Shown here piece after piece: positions 35,540-44,144 of a DNA stretch of 64,000 nucleotides. The DNA is from UBA2970 sp965221075 (GTDB lineage Bacteria > Verrucomicrobiota > Verrucomicrobiia > Limisphaerales > AAA164-E04). Below the pieces are notes generated by a model. It was not told where the DNA came from. It worked only from the letters and a program-made list of their open reading frames with translations, and did no database searches. The DNA lies in NCBI GenBank assembly GCA_965221075.1, contig OZ244865.1, positions 2,294,001 to 2,358,000 on the forward strand. The letters are read 5' to 3'. Position numbers and translations under genes: made by a program. Position 1 is the first letter of the stretch, and the number at the start of each line of letters is the position of its first letter.

Positions 35540-37801
35540 ATGAAGGCGAGCAATCCATTGTGGCGGGAGCCCCTCCTGGAGCGGATGTCCCCCCGACTGG
35601 CCAAGGAGATCGACCAGTTCGAGACCGAGATCGAGCTGCGCAAGCAGGGGAAGATCGACGAGCGGATCTTCGCCGAGACCCGGCTGCGCCGGGGCGCCTA
35701 CGGGCAGCGCTACGACAACGGCCGACGGCACGACGGCCAGTCGACGCGCCGGCTGGAGTATCCCTGCGGCCCTCTGACCAAGGGGCCCGAGACGGTGTGG
35801 GACGCTCCGGGGATGCTGCGGATCAAGATCCCCTACGGGGGGCTCGACGGGCGGCAGCTGGAGACGCTGGGGGAGGTGGCCGAGGAGTACTCCGACGGCA
35901 TCGCCCACGTGACCACCCGCCAGTGCATCCAGCTCCACTTCGTCCACATGGACGACACCCCGTCGATCATGCGCCGGCTGGCCTCGGCGGGGATCACCAC
36001 CCAGGAGGCCTGCGGCAACTCGGTGCGCAACGTGACCGCATGCCCCTACTCGGGGATCTGCTCCACCGAGGCCTTCGACGTCACCCCCTACGCCCACGCC
36101 CTGGCCTGGCACCTGATGGGGCACCCCGACTGCCAGAACTTCGGGCGCAAGTTCAAGCCGGCGTTCAGCGGCTGCCGGGAGACCTCCTGCGGACTGGTCA
36201 GGATGCACGACGTGGGCTACATCGCGGCGGTCCGCCAGGAGGGGGGGCGGACGGTCAGGGGCTTCGAGATGTACGTCGGCGGCGGGCTCGGGGCGGTCCC
36301 ACGCCAGGCCAAGCTCCTCTCGGAGTTCGTCTCCGAGGAGGAGATCCTGCCCCTGACCCAGGCGGTGGCCCGGGTGTTCGGGAGGCTGGGGGAGAAGAAG
36401 AACCGGGGCAAGGCCCGCATCAAGTTCCTGGTGGACAAGCTGGGGATCGAGGAGTTCCGGCGCCTGGTATTCGAGGAGCGCGCGGCGATGGAGCCGGAGG
36501 ACTCCTGGACCGCCTACCTCCAGGACAGGGACCGGTGGGGGGAGCGGCCGCTGGAGCGCCCTCCCGAGGCCGGGGATCCTCCCCAGGATCCCCGCTACCG
36601 GGAATGGGCCGGCACCAACCTCTACCACCAGAAGCAGGAAGGCTACGTCGCGGTGGCGCTGGCGCTGCCCCTGGGGGACATCACCGCCGACCAGCTGCGC
36701 TCCCTGGCCGACATCGCGCGCAGGTACACCCGGGAGACGGTGCGCTCCACCGTGGAGCAGAACATCCTCCTGCGCTGGGTCAGGGAGGAGGACGTTCCCC
36801 GGGTGTACCGGGATCTGGAGGCCGCGGGGCTCGCCCTGCCGGGGGCCGGCACCGTCCAGGACGTCACCTCCTGCCCCGGAACCGACACCTGCAAGCTGGG
36901 CATCTCCTCCTCCCGGGGCCTGGCCGCCCACCTGCGCCGCCATCTCGAGGAGAAGAGCTACCGGACCGAGCAGTGCCTGAGCGACCTGGTGATCAAGGTC
37001 TCGGGATGCTTCAACTCCTGCGGCGGCCACCACGTGGCCGATCTGGGCTTCTACGGGGTGAGCCGCAGCATCGACAAGCGCTCGGTCCCCCACTTCCAGG
37101 TGGTGCTGGGGGGGGAGTGGACCAGCAACGCCGGGGCCTACGGCCTTCCCATGGGAGCCATGCCCTCCAAGAGGATCCCCGAGGTGGTGGACCGGATCAC
37201 CGACGCCTACCTGAAGGGCAGGGAGGAGCGGGAGTCCTTCCAGGCCTACGTGGGCCGGGTGGGCAAGGCCGAGATCAAGTCGATGATCAAGGATCTGGCC
37301 AGCGTCCCCTCCTACGACGAGGCCCCCGGCTACTACAGCGACTGGGGAGACGCCCGGGTCTTCACCAAGGAGGACATCGGAGTGGGAGAGTGCGCCGGAG
37401 AGGTGGTCTCGGCCTTCACCTTCGCCATGACCTCGGCCGAGCGGATGATCTTCGAGGCCCAGCTCAAGCTGGAGGCGGGCGACGCCGGGGAGGCGGCCCG
37501 GGGGGCCTTCGAGGCGATGGCCACAGCGGCGCGGGGGCTGCTGCGGCTGAGGGTCCCCAACGTCAAGCAGGATCCCGTCCAGCTGGTGGAGCAGTTCCGG
37601 ACCGAGCTCTTCGACACCGAGATCTTCTTCGATCCCTACGCCCGGGGGAAGTTCGGGCAGTACTTCCTGGACGCCGCGGCCAGGCGGGAGCAGCCCTACG
37701 ACGGGGAGGCGGCCCACCGGCAGATCGAGGAAGCCAGCCTGTTCGCCGAGGCCTGCCACAGCTGCGAGGCCCGCATGTCCCAGGAGGCGGCCAAGGCCTG
37801 A
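35540..37801 (+). CDS. Siroheme nitrite/sulfite reductase with C-terminal helical domain
   Basis: This 753-residue reductase of the ferredoxin-sulfite/nitrite reductase family has two ferredoxin-like halves. The siroheme-[4Fe-4S] ligands are in SCPGTDTCKLG and SGCFNSCGGHH. The first half also keeps CPYSGIC and GCRETSCG. The substrate (sulfite or nitrite) is not certain. The last ~140 residues form an extra helical domain (ECAGEVVSAFTFAMTSAERM to EACHSCEARM) absent from plant-type enzymes and possibly HEPN-like. The ATG at 35540 gives MKASNPLWREPLLERMSPRL. A TTG at 35501 is less likely. A partner gene follows after 31 bases. Confidence 0.92.
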   Translation: MKASNPLWREPLLERMSPRLAKEIDQFETEIELRKQGKIDERIFAETRLRRGAYGQRYDNGRRHDGQSTRRLEYPCGPLTKGPETVWDAPGMLRIKIPYGGLDGRQLETLGEVAEEYSDGIAHVTTRQCIQLHFVHMDDTPSIMRRLASAGITTQEACGNSVRNVTACPYSGICSTEAFDVTPYAHALAWHLMGHPDCQNFGRKFKPAFSGCRETSCGLVRMHDVGYIAAVRQEGGRTVRGFEMYVGGGLGAVPRQAKLLSEFVSEEEILPLTQAVARVFGRLGEKKNRGKARIKFLVDKLGIEEFRRLVFEERAAMEPEDSWTAYLQDRDRWGERPLERPPEAGDPPQDPRYREWAGTNLYHQKQEGYVAVALALPLGDITADQLRSLADIARRYTRETVRSTVEQNILLRWVREEDVPRVYRDLEAAGLALPGAGTVQDVTSCPGTDTCKLGISSSRGLAAHLRRHLEEKSYRTEQCLSDLVIKVSGCFNSCGGHHVADLGFYGVSRSIDKRSVPHFQVVLGGEWTSNAGAYGLPMGAMPSKRIPEVVDRITDAYLKGREERESFQAYVGRVGKAEIKSMIKDLASVPSYDEAPGYYSDWGDARVFTKEDIGVGECAGEVVSAFTFAMTSAERMIFEAQLKLEAGDAGEAARGAFEAMATAARGLLRLRVPNVKQDPVQLVEQFRTELFDTEIFFDPYARGKFGQYFLDAAARREQPYDGEAAHRQIEEASLFAEACHSCEARMSQEAAKA

Positions 37802-37832
37802 GCGCCCCCGCCCCTCCTCACCCCCCTGCCCC

Positions 37833-38396
37833 ATGCCTGCTCCCCCGGACCTGCAGCATCTCAACGCCAAGGTCTACCTGGAAGACGCCGGGGATCTGCC
37901 CCTGGAGGAGTTCATCCCGGTGTTCCATTCCTGGATCCAGAAGAGCCGGCTCGACGACCTGCTCATCGACGTGGCCGACTACCGCCATGTCCCCTCGGGA
38001 CCCGGCGTGCTGCTGATCGGCCACAACGCCTTCTACTCCATCGACTTCGCCCGGGGGGAGGCGGGCGTGCTCTACAACCGCAGGACGGCCTCCGAGGATC
38101 CCGCGTCCCGCCAGATCGCGCAGGCGGTCGAGAGGGCCCTCGAGGTGTGCCGCCTGCTCTCCCGGGAGCCGTCCCTGGAGGGAAGGATCCGTCCCGACAC
38201 CGGCAGGCTCTGCCTGATGGTCAACGACCGCTTACTGGCCCGCAACGACCAGGAGTCCCTGGACCGGTTCCAGCCCCTGGCCGCCCAGGCCCTGGAATCC
38301 CTCTTCGGCCCCCAGGAGTACCGGTTCCAGCTGGTTCCCGATCCCCGCAGGCGCCTGACGGTGGAGGCTATCCTGCCCCGGGGCTTTCCCTTCTGA
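37833..38396 (+). CDS. Conserved protein paired with the siroheme reductase
   Basis: This 187-residue soluble protein has no recognised catalytic motif. The N-terminus HLNAKVYLEDAGDLPLEEFIPVFHSWIQ and the segment VLLIGHNAFYSIDFARGEAGVLYNRR look conserved and globular. From memory, similar genes sit beside nitrite/sulfite reductase genes in other bacteria, which fits its position 31 bases downstream here. I infer an accessory role in siroheme-enzyme function. The function is unproven. Confidence 0.75.
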   Translation: MPAPPDLQHLNAKVYLEDAGDLPLEEFIPVFHSWIQKSRLDDLLIDVADYRHVPSGPGVLLIGHNAFYSIDFARGEAGVLYNRRTASEDPASRQIAQAVERALEVCRLLSREPSLEGRIRPDTGRLCLMVNDRLLARNDQESLDRFQPLAAQALESLFGPQEYRFQLVPDPRRRLTVEAILPRGFPF

Positions 38397-38423
38397 AGGC
38401 CCGGGCGGCGCCTGCGCCCGCCC

Positions 38424-39839
38424 TCAGCGCACCCGTCGCGAGCGGGAGGAGGGAATCCCCAGGATCCCGCGGTACTTGACGATGGTGCGGCGGGCCACCC
38501 GGAAGCCTTCCCGGCCCATCCTTTCCACCAGCTGCCCGTCGGTCAGGGGCGAGGCCGGATCCTCCTCGGACACCAGCTGCCCGATCCGCTCCCTGACGGT
38601 CTGGGAGGAGACGGCCTCGCCGTTGCCCGAAGGTACGGAGGCGGTGAAGAAGTGCCGCAGGGGGAACACCCCCCGGGAGCATCTGAGGTACTTGCCGGCC
38701 ACCGCCCGGCTCACGGTGGTGTCGTGGATCTCCAGCGCCTTGGCCACCTGGGCCATGGTCATGGGAACGAGCCGGCCCGAGGCGCTGGCGAAGAACTCCC
38801 GCTGCCGCCCGGCCATCTCCTGGGCCACCCTCTGGAGCGTCTCCTGGCGCTGGTCGATGCAGCGGATCAGGAAGCGGCCCGACCTGATCTTCTCCTGGAC
38901 GTACTCCCGCAGCTCCTCGGGCGCTCCGGCCCTGGAGAGCATGTCCTTGTAGGAGTTGCCCACCCGGATGCGGGGAACGGAGTCCCGCTCCAGGGAGGCC
39001 ACCGGCTCCCCCTCGCCGTCGAGGACGACCCGGACCTCGGGCGCCACGTAGAGCGACTCGATCTCGGCGAAGCGGTTGCCCGGGCGGGGATCCAGGCGGC
39101 CGATCCTCTCCACCGCTTCGGCGACCCGCTCCCGTTCCGTGCCGGCATCCCGGGCGATGCGGGTGAGGTCGCGCCTGCCCAGGTCCCCGAAGTGGCGATC
39201 CAGGATGCGGTACTCGAGGCTGTCCTGCCGCCGGCTGCGCTCCAGCTGGAGCATCAGGCACTGCCGCAGATCCCGGGCGGCCACCCCGGGAGGGTCGCAG
39301 GTCCGCAGGGTGCTGACCACCCGCCCGACTTCCCCGGCGTCACGGTTGGTGGCCAGGGCCAGCTCCGCCTCCGAGTTCCTCAGGTAACCGCCCGTGTCAA
39401 TGCGCCCGATGATCTGGTCGGCCAGGCCCCACAGCTCCTCGGGCAGGTCGGTGGTCCGCACCTGCTCCCGCAGCGAGCCGGCCAGGGTGACCTGGGGGGT
39501 GAGCGAATCCAGGAGGAACTGCCGCTTCTCCTCGCTGTCCGGATTGCTTGTGCGGACCAGGGTGTCCTGGGCGAAGTAGTCCCGCCATTCCTGGTCCATG
39601 TCCATGAGCCGATCCAGGCGCTCCTTCCAGGAATCGACCCCCTCCGCCCCGGCATCCTCCACCGGGATCTCCCCTTCGGGAGGAAGCTCCTCCAGCACCG
39701 GATTCTCCTGGAGCTCCTTGCGCACCAGGGCCTGGAGCTCCAGGGCCGGAGCCTGAAGCAGGGCCAGGGAATGCTGCATCTGGGCCGAGAGCCTCTGCTG
39801 GAGCTCCGGCCTCTGGGCGATTTCCAGACCCCATCCCAT
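38424..39839 (-). CDS. rpoN: RNA polymerase sigma-54 factor
   Basis: This 471-residue alternative sigma factor requires enhancer-binding ATPases. Region I is the Gln/Leu-rich start (ELQQRLSAQMQHSLALLQAPALELQALV). The core-binding domain contains ARDLRQCLMLQLERS. The helix-turn-helix is followed by the RpoN box ARRTIVKYR near the C-terminus (consensus ARRTVAKYR). The ATG at 39839 gives MGWGLEIAQRPELQQ. The frame extends upstream but that part is unlike RpoN. It converges with the gene ending at 38396. Confidence 0.96.
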   Translation of the reverse strand: MGWGLEIAQRPELQQRLSAQMQHSLALLQAPALELQALVRKELQENPVLEELPPEGEIPVEDAGAEGVDSWKERLDRLMDMDQEWRDYFAQDTLVRTSNPDSEEKRQFLLDSLTPQVTLAGSLREQVRTTDLPEELWGLADQIIGRIDTGGYLRNSEAELALATNRDAGEVGRVVSTLRTCDPPGVAARDLRQCLMLQLERSRRQDSLEYRILDRHFGDLGRRDLTRIARDAGTERERVAEAVERIGRLDPRPGNRFAEIESLYVAPEVRVVLDGEGEPVASLERDSVPRIRVGNSYKDMLSRAGAPEELREYVQEKIRSGRFLIRCIDQRQETLQRVAQEMAGRQREFFASASGRLVPMTMAQVAKALEIHDTTVSRAVAGKYLRCSRGVFPLRHFFTASVPSGNGEAVSSQTVRERIGQLVSEEDPASPLTDGQLVERMGREGFRVARRTIVKYRGILGIPSSRSRRVR

Positions 39840-40277
39840 CAGCTCGCAGCATGGATCGGAATCGCCAGGGCCGCAAGGCGATTGGAACACAGGGAACCCT
39901 CATGCTTCAGATCCAGCGGATCCGGAAGGATTCGCCGATCGCGATACGAGCCTTTGCGAAAAAAAGCGCTTGCCATACGGCGTGCAGGTAGCAGAGTAGA
40001 AACGGTCTCCTGGTATGCGCCCTTCCCGTTCCCATAGCCTGCCTGTCGGCGCCGGGGCGTGCTTGCGAGTGCCTGCCCGCATGGGACACACCGGCTCCTT
40101 CCGCCTGAGGGGCCGCAGAGAGGAACCGAAGCGCTTCCCTGGAGTTGCGGAACAGCCCGAGCGGAAGCTGCCGACGCCTCCTCCATTCCATTTCCGCAAG
40201 CAGCACCTGCAGCACTGGGCCAGCCAGGCGTTCCTGCCTCCTCTCCCGCCCAAGGAAACCGCAAGCTTCGCAAGACA
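39840..40277 (+). other. Spacer between rpoN and the Tyr-repeat gene
   Basis: This 438-base spacer lies between divergent genes. It contains an A7 run near 39,960 (T7 on the rpoN strand). No supported gene, and no confident promoter in either direction, was identified. The Tyr-repeat gene has no strong ribosome binding site close to its ATG. Confidence 0.4.
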
Positions 40278-40907
40278 ATGAAACGCCTCCTTGTCTCTTT
40301 CGCCTCACTGCTGTTCCTCGTGTTCCTGGGAATCCTCCCGCTCGATGCCGCCGAAAGCGCAGACCTGGATGACAGTTCTGACGGTAGCCCGGCCTCCCAC
40401 AACTCCGGCTCCGATGATGATTACCCGGATGGTGACTACTCGGACGACTACAGCTACAGCTACGACTACAGCTACGACTACGACTACGGCTACGACTACG
40501 GCTACAGCTACGGCTACAGCTACGACTACAGCTACGGCTACGACTACAGTTACAGCTACAGCGGCTCCGACAGTAGCGGCTCCGACAGTAGCGGCTCCGA
40601 CAGTAGCGGCTCCGACAGCAGCGACTCGGGCCGTAGCGACTCGGGCCAGGATCGCATTAGCAGCGCCCTGTTCAGCTTGCTTCAGTCCACTGGAGCCCTG
40701 GAGCTTGGCATCCGCAGGAACACTGATGGCGCTGCCGAGCTTTTCTTGCTGTCCTTTGCGGGCCTCAGCTACCGGATCGAGACCGCCTCCAGCCTCGATC
40801 AAGCCCAATGGTCCGAACTGATCACGCTGGAAGGCAACGGCTCCACGCTTTCGCATCCCTTGGGAGTCTCCGGTATCCAGCGGTTCTACCGGGTGGTGGT
40901 CCAGTAA
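40278..40907 (+). CDS. Secreted Tyr/Asp/Gly/Ser-repeat protein
   Basis: This 209-residue exported protein begins with a signal peptide MKRLLVSFASLLFLVFLGILPLDA. A Ser/Asp-rich start follows. Residues about 57-94 then alternate Tyr with Asp, Ser or Gly (DYSYSYDYSYDYDYGYDYGY and on), and about 95-115 consist of four GSDSS repeats. The last ~75 residues form a globular domain (YRIETASSLDQAQWSELITL to RFYRVVVQ). That domain is a module I associate with Verrucomicrobia exported proteins and is also seen at the end of the sugar dehydrogenase at 48772. The function is unknown. The Tyr-rich acidic stretch could bind metals or be crosslinked at the surface (speculation). The frame is open upstream, but the signal peptide fixes this start. 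Confidence 0.8.
   Translation: MKRLLVSFASLLFLVFLGILPLDAAESADLDDSSDGSPASHNSGSDDDYPDGDYSDDYSYSYDYSYDYDYGYDYGYSYGYSYDYSYGYDYSYSYSGSDSSGSDSSGSDSSGSDSSDSGRSDSGQDRISSALFSLLQSTGALELGIRRNTDGAAELFLLSFAGLSYRIETASSLDQAQWSELITLEGNGSTLSHPLGVSGIQRFYRVVVQ
40446..40560 (+). repeat. TAC-RRC codon repeat encoding Tyr-X
   Basis: The coding DNA alternates TAC with GAC, GGC or AGC almost without exception, giving imperfect 6- and 12-base repeats such as TACGACTACAGC. Such arrays change length easily by slippage. Confidence 0.85.
40561..40620 (+). repeat. Four tandem 15-base repeats (GSDSS)
   Basis: GCGGCTCCGACAGTA occurs three times in perfect tandem and a fourth time with one base changed (final TA to CA). Because 15 is a multiple of 3, copy-number changes keep the frame. 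Confidence 0.95.
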
Positions 40908-41432
40908 ACCCAAGAGGGGAGCGGAACCTGCCAGCGGATTCTGGCGACGCCCGCTCGGGCTGGTCCTGCACTGGAGAGCCGCCAGATCATGCGGGTTGGG
41001 CTGGTAGAGGATCTTTTCCGCTTTCTGCCCGTCCACAGGACCGAGATACCGAGCGCTCACGGCAGAAGCCGTCTTCCTTGTTTTTGTACGCGCAGTTCTT
41101 CCGTGCTCGCTTCCGTACTGTTCTATACCTAGCCGAGGCAGGCTCCTGCAAATCCGCCGGCGACTGGCCATCGCTTCTGGCCTAAGGCGCCGGACGCATG
41201 GAATGGAGGGCTTCGCCATGCGGGCCTCTGCCTTCCTCCCGGAACGGCCTGCGTTCCAGCAAGAGGCGCGCCTCATCCTGCCGGTGCAAGCGGCAGGCAG
41301 CAGTCGCGTTCCACCGGAAATGGACAAGAAAGTCAGCTGGCCGGACAGCTCCCTGACGAGCGGCCGGCAGGGCGTCCGGGACCGGTTCCAGAATTGGATC
41401 GAAGTCGCCGGCCGGCTCGCTAGATTCCCCCC
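40908..41432 (+). other. Spacer between the Tyr-repeat gene and walJ-like gene
   Basis: These 525 bases contain no gene I can support. A minus-strand frame is open across it and contains protein-like stretches (for example SARYLGPVDGQKAEKIL), which could be a remnant, but no start or family is evident. A TAGATT box at 41421-41426 lies just before the next start codon. Confidence 0.4.
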
Positions 41433-42218
41433 GTGCCGGTCAACTTCACGGTCCTGGGAAGCGGCTCCATGGGCAACTGCAGCTACCTGGAGAGCGGAGA
41501 GACCCGCGTGCTCATCGACGCGGGGCTCAGCGGGCGCCAGATCCGCAAGCGGCTGGAATCGATCGGACGCGCTCCCGAACGGCTTACCGGCATCCTCCTG
41601 ACCCACGAGCACGAGGACCACACCAGGGGGGCGGGCATCCTCGGAGCCCGCCTGGGGATCCCCATCTACTGCAACCGCGACACCATGGAGGCGCTGCAGG
41701 AGAGGAAGCCGGTGGAGTACGCCCGGCAGTACTTCCGCACCGGGGACGAGTTCGATCTGGGCACCATCGGGGTGCAGTCCTTCAGCGTCCCCCACGACGC
41801 CATGGATCCGGTGGGATTCGTGCTCGAGACCGAGTCGGGGAGGATCGGGTTCCTCACCGATCTCGGCTACGTCAACCCCATGATCCTGGACCGGATCCGG
41901 GACACCGTGCTGCTGGTGCTCGAGGCCAACTACGATCCCCAGCTGCTCCAGGAGGACACCCGGAGGCCCTGGAGCATCAAGCAGCGGATCCAGAGCCGCC
42001 ACGGCCACCTGAGCAACGAGGTGGCCGCCCGGGCCCTGGTAGAGCTGGGCTCCGAGACCCTGAAGTACCTCTATGTGGCGCACATGAGCCGGGACTGCAA
42101 CACCCCCGAGAAGGCGGGCGAGGCGCTGATGGGCGGGCTCGAAGCGCGGCACAGGGACCGGATCCGGCTGGTCTTCACCCACCAGGACCGCCCCACTCCC
42201 CTGCTCCAGCTGCCATGA
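41433..42218 (+). CDS. Metallo-beta-lactamase-fold hydrolase, WalJ/YycJ-like
   Basis: This 261-residue MBL-fold protein has the metal ligands in LLTHEHEDHTRG (HxHxDH), the Asp in FLTDLGYV and a distal His in SNEVAARALVELG...YVAHMS. The start VNFTVLGSGSMGNCSYLESG is typical of YycJ/WalJ, proteins linked to cell-wall and DNA-repair coordination with possible exonuclease activity. The GTG at 41433 lies only 6 bases after a TAGATT -10-like box, so the mRNA may be leaderless. The stop overlaps the next gene (ATGA). Confidence 0.9.
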   Translation: MPVNFTVLGSGSMGNCSYLESGETRVLIDAGLSGRQIRKRLESIGRAPERLTGILLTHEHEDHTRGAGILGARLGIPIYCNRDTMEALQERKPVEYARQYFRTGDEFDLGTIGVQSFSVPHDAMDPVGFVLETESGRIGFLTDLGYVNPMILDRIRDTVLLVLEANYDPQLLQEDTRRPWSIKQRIQSRHGHLSNEVAARALVELGSETLKYLYVAHMSRDCNTPEKAGEALMGGLEARHRDRIRLVFTHQDRPTPLLQLP

Positions 42219-43318
42219 GCTCCCCCGGCGCCCCGCCGCCCATGCCCCGCCGCAGGGACGTCCCCATCGGGATCCTGGGCAGCGGCTTCATCGTCGACCA
42301 GTGCCACCTGGCGGCCTACCGCAAGGCCGGGTTCCATCCCGCGGCCATCGCCTCCCGGCGCCGGGAGAACGCGGAGCGGGTGGCCCGCAGGCACGGCGTC
42401 CCCCGGGTCCACGACAGCTGCGAGGCACTGCTCGACGACCCCGGGATCGAGGTTCTGGACATCGCGGTCCCTCCCGATGTGCAGCTGCCCCTGATCCGGG
42501 CCGCCTGCCGGCGAGGGCGCGTGCGCGGGATCCTCGCCCAGAAGCCCCTGGGAATGGACTACCGGGAGGCGCTCGAGGCGGTCGGACTCTGCGAGGAGGC
42601 GGGCATCGTCCTGGCGGTCAACCAGAACATGCGCCACGATCCCTCGGTGCGGGCTGCCGGCGGCCTGCTGCGCCAGGGCCGACTGGGGGAGCCGGTGCTG
42701 GCCTCCATCGACATGCGGGCCATCCCCCACTGGATGCCCTGGCAGGAGCGGCTCGGCTGGACCACCCTCCGGATCATGTCCATCCACCACCTGGACTGCT
42801 TCCGCTACTGGTTCGGCGATCCCGAGAGCGTCTCCTGCAGCATCCGCACCGATCCCCGCACCGCCTTCCCCCACAGGGACGGAATCTGCGCCTACCACCT
42901 CTCCTGGCCCGGCGGACTGCTCGCCACCGCCCTGGACGATACCTGGACCGGCCCGGCCCGGGAGGGATGCCCCGGGGACATCCGCATCGAATGGCGAATC
43001 GAGGGGACCCGGGGACTGGCCATTGGCGACATCGGCTGGTGCCGGGATCCCTTCACCTCCCCGTCGGCCCTGCGCCACGCCTCGGTGGGCGACAAGGACT
43101 TCCACCGACCCGAGCTCTCCGGAAGCTGGTTTCCCGACGCCTTCGCCGGCACCATGGCGGGACTGCTGCGCGCCCTGGAGTCGGGGAGCCGGCCGGAGAT
43201 CAGCGGCCGGGACAACCTGAAGACCATGGCCCTGGTCGACGCCGCCTACCGGAGCGCAGGCGAGCGCAGGACGGTGAGAGTCGAGGAGATCATCCATGAA
43301 GCTGGGAATCATCAATAG
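42215..43318 (+). CDS. Gfo/Idh/MocA-family oxidoreductase
   Basis: This 367-residue NAD(P)-dependent sugar or cyclitol dehydrogenase has a Rossmann start in GILGSGFIVDQCHLAAYRKAG, DIAVPPDVQ, and the family EKP motif in the variant form AQKPLGMDY, keeping the Lys. The C-terminal alpha/beta domain follows. It overlaps the MBL gene at its start and the TIM-barrel gene by 23 bases at its end, so the three are tightly coupled. With the isomerase it probably acts in sugar or inositol-type metabolism. The substrate is unknown. Initiation at the ATG at 42242 is also possible. Confidence 0.88.
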   Translation: MSSPGAPPPMPRRRDVPIGILGSGFIVDQCHLAAYRKAGFHPAAIASRRRENAERVARRHGVPRVHDSCEALLDDPGIEVLDIAVPPDVQLPLIRAACRRGRVRGILAQKPLGMDYREALEAVGLCEEAGIVLAVNQNMRHDPSVRAAGGLLRQGRLGEPVLASIDMRAIPHWMPWQERLGWTTLRIMSIHHLDCFRYWFGDPESVSCSIRTDPRTAFPHRDGICAYHLSWPGGLLATALDDTWTGPAREGCPGDIRIEWRIEGTRGLAIGDIGWCRDPFTSPSALRHASVGDKDFHRPELSGSWFPDAFAGTMAGLLRALESGSRPEISGRDNLKTMALVDAAYRSAGERRTVRVEEIIHEAGNHQ

Positions 43319-44117
43319 CGCCTTCTCCCAGGCCGGGGTGGGCACCGCCGAGGGACTGGAGCACATCGCCCGGATCGGCTTCGACTGCGTGGACGTCTTC
43401 GCCGAGGCCGACGGCATCGGGGAGGAGGAGGTCTCGCTGGTGGAGAGGACCTGCCGGAGGCTGGATCTGCCGATCGTCTCGCTGCCGGTGGTGGCCACCG
43501 GGCTGATCGACTTCAACGAGCCGGTGCGGGAATACCACCTTCGCCGCTGCCGCAAGTTCATCGAGCTGGCCGGCCGCTGGGAAGCCTCCAACGTGCTTCT
43601 GGTGCTGGGTGAGTACCTCTGGCAGAGGGAGGTCATCCCCCCGCAGGACCAGTGGGACTGGGCCCTCGAAGGCTGCCGCCGGCTGGGGGACATCGCCGGG
43701 AGGAACGGGGTGAGCATAGCCCTGGAGATGGAGCCCTTCCGGCTCAGCCTGCTCCACAACCCGGCCTCCATGGCCCGCTTCATCGAGGAGTGCGGACACC
43801 CCAGGGTGAAGGCCAACATCGACATCAGCCACATGGTCCTCTCCGACTCCTCGCCCGCCGATCTGGCACTCCTCCGGGACAAGGCGATCCATGTCCACAT
43901 CAGCGACTGCGACGGCAAGGTCCACGGCGACCTGCCCCCGGGCCGGGGGGTGGTCAAGTTCGCCCCCTACCTGCAGGCCGTCAAGGAGCTGGAGATCGAC
44001 GGGGCGGTCTCGATCGAGCTGGAGTACTCTCCCGAGCCGGACCGCATCGTGGAGTGGGTCGAGGAGGCCTACCGCGAGACCGACAGGCGGCTCGGAGCCG
44101 CCGGCCTGCGCTCCTGA
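43296..44117 (+). CDS. TIM-barrel sugar isomerase/epimerase
   Basis: This 273-residue xylose-isomerase-like TIM barrel (AP endonuclease family 2 fold; IolE/IolH-like) has likely metal and substrate residues in ALEMEPF (Glu), NIDISHM (Asp/His), HVHISDCDG and SIELEYSPEP. The start MKLGIINSAFSQAGVG lies inside the 3' end of the oxidoreductase gene. The pair matches the common dehydrogenase plus isomerase combination in sugar catabolic modules. The specific sugar cannot be inferred. Confidence 0.88.
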   Translation: MKLGIINSAFSQAGVGTAEGLEHIARIGFDCVDVFAEADGIGEEEVSLVERTCRRLDLPIVSLPVVATGLIDFNEPVREYHLRRCRKFIELAGRWEASNVLLVLGEYLWQREVIPPQDQWDWALEGCRRLGDIAGRNGVSIALEMEPFRLSLLHNPASMARFIEECGHPRVKANIDISHMVLSDSSPADLALLRDKAIHVHISDCDGKVHGDLPPGRGVVKFAPYLQAVKELEIDGAVSIELEYSPEPDRIVEWVEEAYRETDRRLGAAGLRS

Positions 44118-44144
44118 GCCCCCTCCCGCCCGGGGGAGCGGCCT

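Noticed and set aside
35540..37801. Calling the reductase strictly sulfite- or nitrite-specific
   Set aside because: Cluster ligands are shared by both. No nitrate or sulfate assimilation genes are in the window to decide.
39930..39990. Sigma-54 promoter upstream of rpoN
   Set aside because: A TGGCA and a downstream GC are present on the minus strand, but the spacing between GG and GC is about 15 rather than 10 bases.
40305..42182. A 625-codon minus-strand frame across the Tyr-repeat and WalJ genes
   Set aside because: Its valine/alanine-rich part is the complement of the Tyr-X repeat, and the rest is antisense to the MBL gene. It has no start or family evidence.
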